Source: Mastigamoeba balamuthi | Taxonomy: Eukaryota > Evosea > Mastigamoebida > Mastigamoebidae | DNA: 46,726 bases | Direction: 5' to 3' | Assembly (NCBI GenBank): GCA_902651635.1 | Contig: CACRSC010001924.1 | Location: forward strand, 1-46,726 | Shown: positions 31,598-41,785 of the stretch, piece after piece | Position numbering within the stretch: the stretch's first letter is position 1 | Layout of the letters: every line of letters starts with the position of its first letter | Position numbers and translations under genes: made by a program | The notes under the pieces: model-generated | Told to the model about the DNA's origin: nothing | What the model saw: only the letters and a program-made list of their open reading frames with translations | Databases searched by the model: none

Positions 31598-31899
31598 TTT
31601 AAACTCGGATCGAAAAATACTGAGACGATTTCAACGGGTGTTTGCGACGTGTTCAGTACCTATTTCTGCGGTGTGCCCCAGTTTGGGTTTTCCCAGCAAA
31701 TGTACTGATACAAGTTGGCGAATCGAGGCAAGACATTTGTGCAAATAGCAAACAAAAAACCCCGTGCCTCGGTGTTGAGAAGCGTCAGTCCTCGTATAGC
31801 GCTTGGTCGATAGAACCAACAGTTGAACACTGCACCCAGCCGGCGGCACCGAGTGGCCCCGGGTGTATGTGTGGTGGTGGCGGTGCTGCGCCCTTTGTA
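31598..31899. other. Spacer between esterase 2 and the LRR/sushi-like gene
   Basis: No gene is seen. It should contain the promoter of esterase 2 and the 3' flank of the gene to the right, both minus strand. The left part is fairly AT-rich. Confidence 0.4.
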
Positions 31900-34485
31900 T
31901 CACCACACAAAGTGGACGGTGCAGACTGCAGTGAGAAAGAGAAGCCCACATTCGCCTGCGGTCGCACTGCTCGAGAGGGAGCCCTCTGGTCTGCCCGCCG
32001 ATATAGATGTCCAGGCATCGGACAAGCTCCACGAATATTCCGACGTCGTGGAACTGTTGTTCGTGATCGACGGCTGGCCTGCACCTTCAGAATCGGATGA
32101 CTCTGCGAGGCACGCAGCCGGAATCGAGGTACAGGATGGCCTCGAGGTCCAATTGCCAAGAATACACGTGCTGCTTGTTGCAAGCCTCCCGGAAGCGCAC
32201 TTCAGCTGGCACGTCCTGCCGCTGAGAACGAGACGGGAGCACGTGCCATAGCCCACCGAGCCCTCGGGCAGCTCATCCAGGGAGCATGGCATTGGGTTGC
32301 ACAGCGGCTGGCTTGTCCACGATCCGCGCACACACGTACCGGCAGTAGCGGTGAACCCGGCAGAGCACTCGAGCGAGCACGTGGTGTTGCTCGCTGTGGC
32401 GCTGGAGCACGTGCCCCACCCCGCAGCTCCGCATGTAGGAAGCAGGCTGCAGGGCTTGGCTGCACACGAAGGTGCCCTGGCCCACGACCCCGCCAGGCAG
32501 AAGCCGGCGATGGCGGAGAAGCCAGTAGAACACGAGAGCGAGCACTGGGTGCCACTTGGCAAAGATGAGGAGCAGTTGCCCCAGCCAAGTGCTGATTCTG
32601 GGAGAGACAGGCTGCATGCAAGTGCATCGCACGAAGGAGAGCTCGGATGCCACGACCCAGCGTGGCACGAGCCTGACACTGGCGTGTGCCCCACTGAGCA
32701 CGAGAGTGTGCAATTGCTCCCGCTGGGCACGCTGCTGGAGCATGTGCCCCATCCGCTGGACCCGGGCGGAGGGAAGAGCGCGCAGGGCTGAGCATCGCAC
32801 ATGGGCTGTGAGATCCAGGCTCCTCCCAGGCAGGCGCCCATGGCGGCTCCATACCCATCTGGGCACGAGGGCGAACACTGAGCGCCACTTGGGACAGAGC
32901 TGGAGCAGTTGCCCCAGCCAGAGGCGCCCGCTGGCAGGGACAGGCTGCAGGGGTTAGCAGCACAGCTAGGAGGGCTCTGCAGCCACGACCCGGTATAGCA
33001 GGACCCCGAGACAGGGGTGTAGCCCACTGAGCACACGAGCGAGCAGCCACTCCCGCTGGGCACGCTGCTCGAGCAAGTGCCCCACCCAGCGGCCTCACGG
33101 GGAGGAAACAGCGGGCACGGGGTCGGGGTGCACAGTGGGAGAGTTGTCCACGAGCCGCCCGCGCAGGCCCCTGCGGACGCCGAGTAGCCCTGGGCACAGC
33201 CGAAGGAGCAACTCGTGCCGCTGGCGACGCTGCTGTAGCAGGTGCCCCAGCCAGAGGCTGTGCTGGGCATGGCCAGCCCGCAGCAGACGGGGCAGTGGGA
33301 GAGAATGCCCGAGCTGCAGTTGGTGCAGAGCCCTGTGTTGGGGCAGACCGACCCGCTCGACAGCGACTGGCGGCAGAGTTCGTTTGGCACGCTGCCGTGC
33401 AGACCGATGTTGTTGCTCAGCTCGCTGCAAGAGGGCGATCGTGAGAGCACAGTGCAGCACAGTGTGGGACGCAGTCTCCGCACAGCCTCTGGATTCCCGT
33501 GTTGTTGGCCACAGCCAGGGGAACGGTGCCGCTGAGAAGGTTGTTCCCCAGCATTCTGTAGCGGCGCTCAGGGCGCAGGCGAATAGCAAACTGCTGCGTC
33601 TGGGTGACCGTACAGTTCTCGCAGGGACGTGATGCGCCCGACCTCGGGGGGAATTGTGCCGCTCAGCTTGTTGGACGACAGGTCCCTGCGGGAGTTGAGG
33701 CTCTGCAGGGCTCTGGAGAGGGGGGGGGGGGTGCCTACAGTGCGATCACCGTCGAGCTCCTACTGAACGTGTTGGGTATGGTCCCGCTCAGCTGGCTGCC
33801 GCTGAGGTACCTGGGCGACCAGACCTGTTGCTGAGTTGCCGCCCTCCAGTGGCTGGCACGCACAGATAGTACAGCGAGGGCAAGCGCCCGATGGAGCTGG
33901 GCAGAGTGCCGTTCAGGGCGTTGCCCGTGAGGTCCCTGGTGTGGTCGTCTGTCAGCTGCCCTGCGCAGTCCCGTGCGTGTGTGCGGCGCAGCGGGCGCAC
34001 ATCTGAGAGAGTTTTGTGATGTTGCCGATCGAGTCCGGGATGGGCCCGCTGAGCGTCCCCTTGAGGACGCTGCAACCGAGCGATGTTGTGGCTCCCGTCA
34101 GTGCACAGGCAGCGGAGGCTTGTGGGGGAGTGCCCGTTGGCTCGCACAGAACTTCGACGTTGGCGAGGTTGCCGATCGACGCTGGCAGCGTTCCGCTGAG
34201 CCCTGTGTTGCTGAGGTCGCTGGGGGAGGAAGACGAAGACGGTCAGCCATGCGTCCGCCTGTGCAGGAGGTGCTCGGGGAAGAGCGCGCACATCTGGTTG
34301 ACGGAGCCGCCAGAGCAGAAGATGCCGACCATCTGGGCGCTGCAGGGGTCGCTGAGACCGCAGGGGTCGTTCCAGAGGATCCCCGTGACCGTCGGCCTCA
34401 GCGAGTGGTAGAGGTCGCACAGCGCCGCCACCTCTGCCGCGGGCGTCGCCAACGCTGTCGTCGCTACGTGCGCGAGCAGCAGCAT
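31900..34485 (-). CDS. Leucine-rich-repeat and sushi-like repeat surface protein, probable GPI-anchored
   Basis: The ATG at 34485 gives a short signal peptide (MLLLAHVATTALATPAAEV), then a plant-type LRR N-cap (LCDLYHSLRPTVTGILWNDP). Several LRRs spread over short exons read LSGTLPASIGNLANVEVLC, LSGPIPDSIGNITKL and LNGTLPSSIGRLPSLYYLC. From about 33,310 down to 32,190 come seven Cys-rich modules of about 57 residues, each with a PC-x-L start, a GWG(N/T)C core, SGxxCxLxC, a Gly turn and xGxWxxxPxC, a variant of the sushi/CCP fold. Units alternate between LFPP...GWGTC and LSLP...GWGNC, suggesting duplication in pairs. The last exon ends in a Ser/Thr-rich stretch and a hydrophobic tail (CGLLFLTAVCTVHFVW). 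It is probably an adhesion or recognition protein. Exon limits in the LRR part are approximate. Confidence 0.8.
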
Positions 34486-35068
34486 GGGCAGCAGAGGCGA
34501 CGGTGACGCGCGATGCCCCGGCAGCGCAAACAGCCCAACTGGGAAGGCACCAAAAAGAGCAGCACGCTTTGAGACAATGCGAGTTTTTGAGCACGCGAGG
34601 AGGGCGGCGAGGCTGCAGAGCGGTGCACGTGGGCCACGGCGGTCGGAGAAGCGGGGAGGCGTGCTCGAGGGACGAGGAGTGCGTGGCATGCGAGCGAGGG
34701 GTGAGATGGATCGGGTGGTGCTGGCTGGTGGCTACAACTATCAGAACTGTGCAGCCCGAGATCCGACCGATCGCGTGTAGAGAGAAATCTCAACGGTGAG
34801 CGGCCGAGGAGAGCCACGGACTGGATCTAGACCGACTCATCTCTGTCCCGTTCAAGACCGGGGGACCGGTTTCGCATTGATCTTGGTCTGAGAGCAATGC
34901 CCAAGCTTTTATTGGGGGGACATAGGTTTGGCCGTGTTGGATAACAGAGTAGCACTCAGTCCGGGCACGTGGAAGAAGGGACCTGTCTGGTTCTTGATGG
35001 GCAGGTGGCAGCTGCCATGTGGAGTCTCACTCGTTTTTCTCCTGGGCAGAGGCGTGTCTGGCACGGTC
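34486..35068. other. Spacer between the LRR/sushi-like gene and esterase 3
   Basis: No gene is recognised. Weak open frames on both strands have no domain. It should hold the promoter of the LRR/sushi-like gene and the 3' flank of esterase 3. Confidence 0.4.
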
Positions 35069-37177
35069 TCATTGTTCCGTTGACATCAGGCCCATCGCGG
35101 CGGCGACGCTCAGAAGGGCCAGCGAGGGCAGGGGCCTATCCGAGGGAGACCCGTTCTTGTGCGACGACGGAGCGGCAGGCGAGTTGCTCCCCGAGTGGTC
35201 GTGGTGGTCGCTGCTCCTCAGCATCGCCTCTGCCGAAGACAACGCAGACGACTCGGCCGGGACCGAAGGCGTTGTCTCCGAAGACGACGAAGGGGACGGC
35301 GCCGGAGAAGGCGACGGGGAGTTCTCGATGTCGAACACGTCGTCCCAGAAGTCGCACCTGTCCGAGCGGATGGCAGGGATCTGGCGGATGCCCGCTGCGT
35401 CGAGTGCCTGCCACTTGTCCCCGCTCGTCGTGTTCCACAGGGGCGACCCGGCCATCCTCCCCTCGTTGGGGTTGCCGTGCGCCGCCATCGAGGCCCAGTA
35501 GTGGCCCATCGCCTGCCCCAGCGCCAGCCCCGTCGCGTTGAGCCTGCAGACGGCGTTGTTCTGCCAGATGTAGCTGCGCGTGTCGCGTGTTCGTGTGAGC
35601 ATTGGGGGCCGTGCGGTGGGCGGACTGCGCACTCGATCTCGTCGGCGTGGCAGCTGACCAGGCGGTTGCCGTTGCAGGGCGCCACGCCGTGCCAGACGTA
35701 GCCGTACGCCTCGACCCACCTGGACGCTGTGCGCGCGAACCTGCGCGCAGCGCACGCGAACATCTGGTCGTTGGCCAAGTCGAACAGGACCTGTCTGTTG
35801 TCCGCCTGCGATGCCCCCCGAGAGCGTCTGAGCATCGCAGCCCCGTCGGGGAGGGAGAGGAGGGTCTGAGGGCGATCAGCGCACGTCGTCGACGGCGGAG
35901 TAGAGTGCCCGGGCTCTGGCGGCCAGGGCCGGGCTCGAGGACACCGACCGCGGGAGCACCTTGGAGAGCGCCTCAGGGAACGCAGACCGGGGCACAGGGC
36001 TCTTGAAGCGGTTGGCCGTGAAGCACCCGCCGTCGTTGGCGTTGGTCCCCACGATCAGCGGCACGCGGTTGAAGTCGCCGGAGGCCAGGCGGCTCTCGAT
36101 GGTCCCGTTGAGCAGCGCCCCGTCGATGGCGGGGGCCCACGAGCCGAAGAGGTGCCCACCGTACTGCATGACGTCCTCGAGCGAGCTGTTCCGCAGGCAC
36201 GACAGCAGCGCGGCGCTGTCGTTGCACCCCAGCTGAGACGCGATGCGCCGCCCCGTGGCCGTCTGGTGCGGCAGCCAGAGGTTGACTCCCGGTGCGCTCT
36301 CGCTGATGGCTGCGCGGAAGAGGCCTCGCGTCGAGGGCAGCGACATCAGCACGAGCGTGCTGCCCCCGCAAGCGCTCTCGCCAAAGACAGCGACGCGGTC
36401 CTTGTCGCCACCGAAGGCCGCAATGTGGGCCCGGACCCACCGCAGCGCCTCGATCTGGTCGTGCGTGCCGTAGTTGCCCGTGTCGCCCGCCTCGCGCAGC
36501 AGCTCGTCCAGCGCCAGGAAGCCCAGGGGGCCCAGCCTGTAGTGCACAGACACCACCACGCTCCCCGTCGTCGTCGCCAGCAGTCGCCCGTCAGTAAGCC
36601 CATTCGTGGCCGAGTCCCCTTGCCAGGCGCCGCCGTGGATCCAGAAGAGGACGGGCAGCAGAGCGCTGCCGGTGGCGTTGGCGGGGGCGAAGACGTTGAG
36701 CGTCAGGCAGTCCTCAGTCCCGACGAGGCCCTTGGACCCGAACTGCGGGCACATGATGTCACGGCTGCGTGTTCCGTCGAGCACGCCGTTGTGGAAGTTA
36801 CCCGCCCATGGCACTGGCTTGCGCCAGCGGCGGTCGCCTGCGTAGGTCACGAGAGCCCTTGAGGATACGAGGCAACAAAACAAAACAAAACAAAACAAAC
36901 TGCACTGACTGATAAAAAAACAGGCGCCCCTGTTGATCAACAGTTCTTCGGGCGGGTCGTGGTCATCGAGGGAACAGAGAGAAAGTGGTTGTTGGGACGT
37001 TGGCGGACCTGTGGGGGGCAGAGCGAAGGGGATGTCGTAGTACGAGACTCCAGTGGCCGTCGCCAGCCCCTGCACCGTCCCGTACGGCAGCGTCACGTTG
37101 ACGACAGTGTCGACTGCTGCCGCGCAGGCGAGCGGGAGCAGCAGCGCCGCAGCGAAGGTAGCGTGAACGAATTCCAT
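35069..37177 (-). CDS. Secreted carboxylesterase 3, probable GPI-anchored
   Basis: The third esterase paralogue. The ATG at 37177 (MEFVHATFAAALLLPLACA) is a clear signal peptide, chosen over an in-frame Met 17 codons upstream that lacks one. Exon 1 ends at YYDIPFALPPTG. A longer intron of about 170 nt with a CAAAA repeat follows, then RRWRKPVPWAGNFHNG. Catalytic blocks are WIHGGAWQGD (one Gly replaced by Ala compared with the others), VFGESACGG, NANDGGCF and SCHADEIE. The tail has a Ser/Pro-rich stretch and a weak terminal hydrophobic run (LPSLALLSVAAAMGLM). The reading is intact where esterase 1 is frameshifted (LPSTRGLF). Altered oxyanion and elbow neighbours may mean different substrate preference. 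Confidence 0.88.
36874..36900. repeat. CAAAA microsatellite in an esterase 3 intron
   Basis: About five units of AAAAC on the plus strand lie in the first intron of esterase 3. Confidence 0.8.
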
Positions 37178-37909
37178 AGCCCGAGCTTCGCGAGAAGGTT
37201 GAATGAAAAATGAAGAGAATGTGAACAAAATGTTAATGGAGTGGTTTGATTAACACGTGTACAGTGTTCTTCCTCATGGCGAAAACGGTCAGATTGTTCC
37301 ATACAAGCTGTAGAAATCTGGTTGTCAAGTTTCGGATTGACTTTCCTGTGTGGAATGTTAATTTCAAAAGTGCTGTTTTGTGTTGACCTCTCCCCTGTTG
37401 TCCCCTGTCATCGTTCTTAGCAGCCAAGTGCTCGTATGGACCTAGAATTCCCTTGGGTGCATGTTGCAGTCCTGATCCCGGACGAGACGCAGAGCAGGTG
37501 AGTTTTGCCCGCTGCGCAGTATTGTATCGATTTGTTTCGATTTGTCTACACAAAATTCAAGTAATGATGAGAAATGAACAGCTACTGCACGGACCGTCAC
37601 TCATCGGTGCAACAGCCCTGTGGTCCCACTAGGTGATGTGTTCTGCGCACTCGCCTACCCAGGCCGGTCGACAGGAACTCGCGAGGGAATTGAACAAAAA
37701 CACGTCAAGTTTTAGATAGTATTTTTGAGGCTGTGTCATGCGCGGCACACCGCAGGTCGCGTCCTTGTCAGTTGCTCAGTCAGCTGTTCCCCGTCTCTCT
37801 GCGCTCTGCGTGGCCGTGCGCGCCATCGCGAGGCATTTGCTTGTCAGCACACACGGCAGCGGTTTTTATCGTAAAGCGGAGCACCTCTCTCGCCACCGTT
37901 GCGTGGCGG
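37178..37909. other. Intergenic region upstream of esterase 3
   Basis: This AT-richer spacer should hold the esterase 3 promoter and the 3' flank of the Ser/Pro-rich gene. No gene or RNA is recognised. Confidence 0.4.
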
Positions 37910-38591
37910 TCAGCGCGTGGAGGGCTTTGTCGGCGCCGTGGACACGCCGAGGTTGATGGGCAGGATGACGCGGGGCGACCTGGGCCCGGGCCCGCGGCTG
38001 TCCTTGAGCGGCGCCAGCGCCAGCGGCAGCAGCAGCGGGCTGGGCGACCTCGCCAGAGTCACCCCCGCGCTCGCACTCGCGTACCCCGCCGACAGGTCCA
38101 GCGGCTGCACCTCCCCCGAGTCCACCAGCACCGCGCACCTGCGTCCCACCGCGGCGTCGGCGTTTGAATTTCGGAGACCCGCGGAACCGCGCGGAAACCG
38201 CTGCAAAAAACGCCGCGGAAAAAACTACTCCGCGGGGGTGCGGCGGGTCCGCTATGCACCTTCCGGGCGACGTGTACGGGACTCGTATGGGGGACCGCGG
38301 CGAGAGCAGCGAGACTGCCGTCGGGGGGTCCGAGATGCTGCGGGAGCGCGGGGCGGGGTCCGCGGGCGGGGGCTCCGAGACGGAGCGCGGGCGGGGCAGC
38401 GGGGCGGGGGGCGCGAGGGCGGGGGCCGCGGAGCCCAGGGCGTCGAGCGCCAGCAGCAGCGCCTGGGCGGCGGCCTCGGCGTGGGCCAGGCGCGGCCTGT
38501 CCTGGACCTGGACGCTGCGGAGCGAGAGGAGGGCTGCCTTGCGCGAGACGAGCCGCAGGAGCCGCTGCAGCCTTTTCTCCTCTTCGGACAT
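37910..38591 (-). CDS. Ser/Pro/Arg-rich hypothetical protein
   Basis: The ATG at 38591 gives MSEEEKRLQRLLRLVSRKAA, a helical, probably coiled N-terminus, then an Ala/Leu-rich helix and a Pro-rich stretch with two RSxS-type motifs (PRSVSEPP, SRSISDPP) that look like phosphorylation sites. An AAG/GTGCAT donor and GACGCAG acceptor remove about 140 nt and join to CAVLVDSGEVQPLDLSAGYA in phase. A Ser/Pro/Arg-rich tail follows, ending KPSTR at TGA 37910. About 200 residues, no known domain. Possibly regulatory or cytoskeletal, but I do not assign a function. Confidence 0.6.
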
Positions 38592-39247
38592 ATTTGGACC
38601 TCTGCCTCGAGAGATCAGGGGACTTCGCTGCCGCTGTGCTGTCGAGGCGATTCCAGCCCCGTCGCACTTCAACACCGCCGCGGCACGGATCGACGAGCCA
38701 CTCCACGGGGCCCGGTCTGAGGGCACACAGTATGTGCGACCGTCTGGCCAGCTTATCGGCAGCGGTCGTACGTGCGCACGTGCCGGTCGACAGCGACCCC
38801 CCAGGCCCACCGATCGATCAACAGACGCTCTCTGTCCGCTGCTATTTTTGTGCTTTGTGCATAAAGGACCGCCAGAGGATGTTCTTCCATCCGCTTCGCA
38901 CAGCTTCTGTACCCATCGCCCCCCAAACGCGCACTCGAAGTCGCCAGATTCATTCATTCGCTAGCGCACACACTCAATCCCAATCGCGTTGTGCAATACC
39001 AGCGCAATCAACCCACAGAGAGCCCGCGATTAGCTAAGGAGAATCAGGATCTCTCCAACCGAAATGGGGAGTGGTAAGGGAGTGGGGGGTTCGGACAAGG
39101 TTTCCATCGCGTGGCTGGTTGGCTTTGAAAAAAGCCGTTTGGTTGTGATTGGTGGGTTTGTTTTTTTTGTTTTTTTTCTGGTTTATAACCCCGCAGTAGA
39201 CAAACAGGAGGCACCGGCTTGGCTTACGCCCAGTCGCTCTTCCGTCT
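38592..39247. other. Intergenic region between Ser/Pro-rich gene and histone H2A
   Basis: No gene is recognised. Both neighbours are on the minus strand. The right end (39,120-39,190) has T-rich runs just 3' of the H2A stop codon that could act in 3'-end formation. Confidence 0.4.
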
Positions 39248-39974
39248 TTACGGGAGCTCCTGCGACGCGCCCTCCTCGCCCTTGCTCTTGGTGAGGAGCA
39301 CCGAGTGGATGTTGGGCAGCACGCCGCCGTTGCTGATCGTCACGTCGTGCAGGAGCTTGTTCAGCTCCTCGTCGTTGCGCACCGCCAGCTGGATGTGGCG
39401 AGGGATGATGCGCATCCTCTTGTTGTCGCGCGCGGCGTTGCCCGCGAGCTCGAGGATCTCGGCCGTCAGGTACTCGAGCACGGCGCCGAGGTAGATGGGC
39501 GCGCCGGCACCGACACGCTGCGCAGCGCACACAGGCGTCAATAACGAGATCCATATCGTAATTTCAAGATTCAAATCTCGAAAAACAGCAAACGCTCCCC
39601 GCGCCGCGAGAACCGCGGACCCGCTGCCGTAAACGGGGCGGGGGGCATAGGGCGATCTGGATCTTGAAAATAAGCGAGGCGTGGCGTACATCGGCGTAGT
39701 TGCCGTCCTTGAGCATGCGGTGGATGCGGCCGACGGGGAACTGCAGGCCGGCCTTGTACGAGCGGCTGCGGCTCTCGTCGCCGCCCTTGCTCTTGCCCGC
39801 GGCGCCGCGGCCGGCCTTGGGGGCCTTGGGCTTCTTCTCCTTGGGCGCCTTGGCCGTCTTGGCGCCCTTCTTGGTCGCCGCCGCGCTCTTCTTCTCCGCG
39901 GGCGCCGCCGCCTCCTTGGCCGGCGCCTCGGCGGGCGCCGCTGCCTCCGCGACCTCCTTCTTGTTCTCGGCCAT
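39248..39974 (-). CDS. Histone H2A with long H1-like N-terminal tail and SQEL motif
   Basis: A core histone of the nucleosome. The ATG at 39974 starts a tail of about 65 residues rich in Ala, Lys, Pro and Glu ([20 protein letters not shown] and onward), far longer than the usual 15-25 residues and resembling linker-histone tails. The histone fold follows: [20 protein letters not shown] and NYAD, an intron (GAT/GTACGC to GCGCAG), then [40 protein letters not shown] and [20 protein letters not shown]. The C-terminus is GASQELP. SQEL resembles the SQ(E/D)-hydrophobic phosphorylation motif of H2A.X, here followed by one Pro. The intron is unusual for a replication-type histone gene. It shares a divergent upstream region with the F-box gene. 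Confidence 0.93.
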
Positions 39975-40353
39975 GGCTGCTGGGTGGTGTGCTTGCACTG
40001 AGGGTCTAACCCGCCGCTCGGATGTTAGTGTTGTGATCAGCCGGGGCGCCGATACGCTGATTTTAAAAAAGCGGGGGAAAAGACGGCCGAAAAGGGGCGA
40101 ATTCTCGCGAGAAAGATCGTTCTCATTGGCCCCGCCGTGACGTACGCCCTCTGGCTGGCGCGAAAATTCAAACACACCCGCAATATCCCCGCAATTCCCG
40201 TTCCCGTGCCTGCGGCGCCCCCCCGATGCCGAGCACAGGCGCACAGCACCCCAGAGTCCTGCCTCCTCCGCCCACGCGGCCGCCGTAATGCCGAGATTCA
40301 CTCGGGGCGAGATATTTGCCCTACGAAATCGCTGCGCATTACTGACGGAAACG
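39975..40353. promoter_or_regulatory. Divergent promoter region of H2A and the F-box gene
   Basis: The two start codons face away from each other across about 380 nt. The region contains a GAGATATTTG motif at about 40,309, GCAATTCCCG-type elements near 40,190, and several ATTCTCGCGAGAA-like palindromic bases near 40,100. Promoter function is inferred from geometry. Confidence 0.45.
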
Positions 40354-41390
40354 ATGGAAACGCTGCCTGACGAGCTGCTGGTGCACCTGGCGGCCCTGCT
40401 GCTGCCCTCTGCCCGCGACGTCATCGCCCTGGGCTCCGCCAGCCGCCGCCTGCGCGCCGCCACGTCACACGCGTCGCTCTGGTCGGCGCTCTGCTCGCCG
40501 TCGCCGTCGGTTTCGTCGGGTCTGCAGCGCTTCTGGCCGCCCGCCGCGCCCTCGCGCGAGCACTTCTGCCGCTGCGCCCTGCGCACCCGCCTGCTCTCCC
40601 TCCCTGGCGGCCCCCTGATGCTCCGCGCGGCCCTCGTCCCCAGCCCGCTTTCCAACGTCCGCGCAAGAACCGCTGCGGAAAAACGCCCCTGAAAACGACT
40701 GAAGCAAAAAGCGGAAACGGTGGGCGAAAAACAAATTCCAATGATGTTGCGGTTTTTTTTTTCAATGGGCAGTTGCTGCTGTCGGCGGTGGACGGCAGGG
40801 GGTGGGTGCTGCCGCGGAGGGGCCGCTACGCCGCCGTCGACGCGCGCTGCCACGCGGCCGCCGCGTCGTCGTCGGCCCCTGCGCTCGGGGGCCGCCCGCT
40901 GCACCTCGAGCTGCAGCTGCAGCAGCTGCCCGCTGGCGGCCGCGGGGCCTGCGACGTGGCCTGCGCGTGCGAGGCGCCGCCCTGCATCGCAGCCGAGGCG
41001 CTGCAGCGTCCCGAGTGGTTCGCGGGGTCGCCAGAGTCGGCGCAGCGCTGCGTGCTCTACGTCACGGCGGGCGGGGCGGCGCCCACGTGGCTCGGCGAGG
41101 GCGGAGGCGGCGCGCCAGAGTGGAGCGTCGCGGTGGACGTGACGTGCGTCGACAGCGTCGAGGGCGCCATGCGGGAGATCGCCCGCAGGGCCGTCGTGGG
41201 ACTCGTGGCCAGCGGCGAGCAGCGCTCGTGGGCCGACGAGCGCCCGGCTGCACCACAGCGGCCACGGCCAGTCGCCGCTGACGTGGAACAGCGCCGGCCG
41301 GTGGCCCCCACGATCACCTTCTCGGAGGACCTCGTGGGGGACGGCGCCATCAACAGGGAGCGGTGGAGCAAGCGCCACAGGAAGTTCTGA
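40354..41390 (+). CDS. F-box protein
   Basis: F-box proteins recruit substrates to SCF ubiquitin ligases through Skp1. The ATG at 40354 opens [20 protein letters not shown], and the F-box continues through [20 protein letters not shown] to SLWSAL (first 50 residues). Exon 1 probably ends at GCCCTC/GTCCCC near 40,632. The acceptor TGGGCAG near 40,766 joins in phase 0 to [20 protein letters not shown]. The rest is a Cys- and Ala-rich region with [20 protein letters not shown] at the end and TGA at 41390. No WD40, LRR or Kelch repeats are visible, so the substrate-binding part is unknown. An in-frame ATG at 40288 is possible, but the methionine directly before the F-box is preferred. Confidence 0.75.
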
Positions 41391-41785
41391 TCCCCAGCTC
41401 TCGAATCAGTTGATTTCGTCCCTGCACTCACACCACCGGCTCCCGAGGTGTACATCCATTCATTCATTCCCTCTCCGTAAACCTCGCAGTGGGGATGGAG
41501 CCATCAGAGAGCAGTCGACGAATAAAGGATATGAGGTTTTATTCTGTCGGCCAAAGTCAATTGAATCGTTGCTTTGTTTTGTTGCCTAGTAGAGGAATCC
41601 TTCAGAGGAGCAGCACTACAGCAGCGCAAGAGACACGCAAGGGCGGCTTTGATTTGCTTGTTGACCCAAAGTCGATTGATTTTCCTGTGGGTGTGCGTTG
41701 TGCGTTTCAAACGGGCGGGTTGAGAGGAGAGGGGCAGCGCCGCTAGGAGACGCCACGGGCCGAGGGCTTGGGGGGTGGCGGTGAA
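41391..41785. other. Convergent intergenic region (F-box gene / SHK kinase)
   Basis: Two genes converge here, so it should contain both 3' flanks and terminators. An AATAAA sequence occurs at about 41,520 on the plus strand. No gene is seen. Confidence 0.45.
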
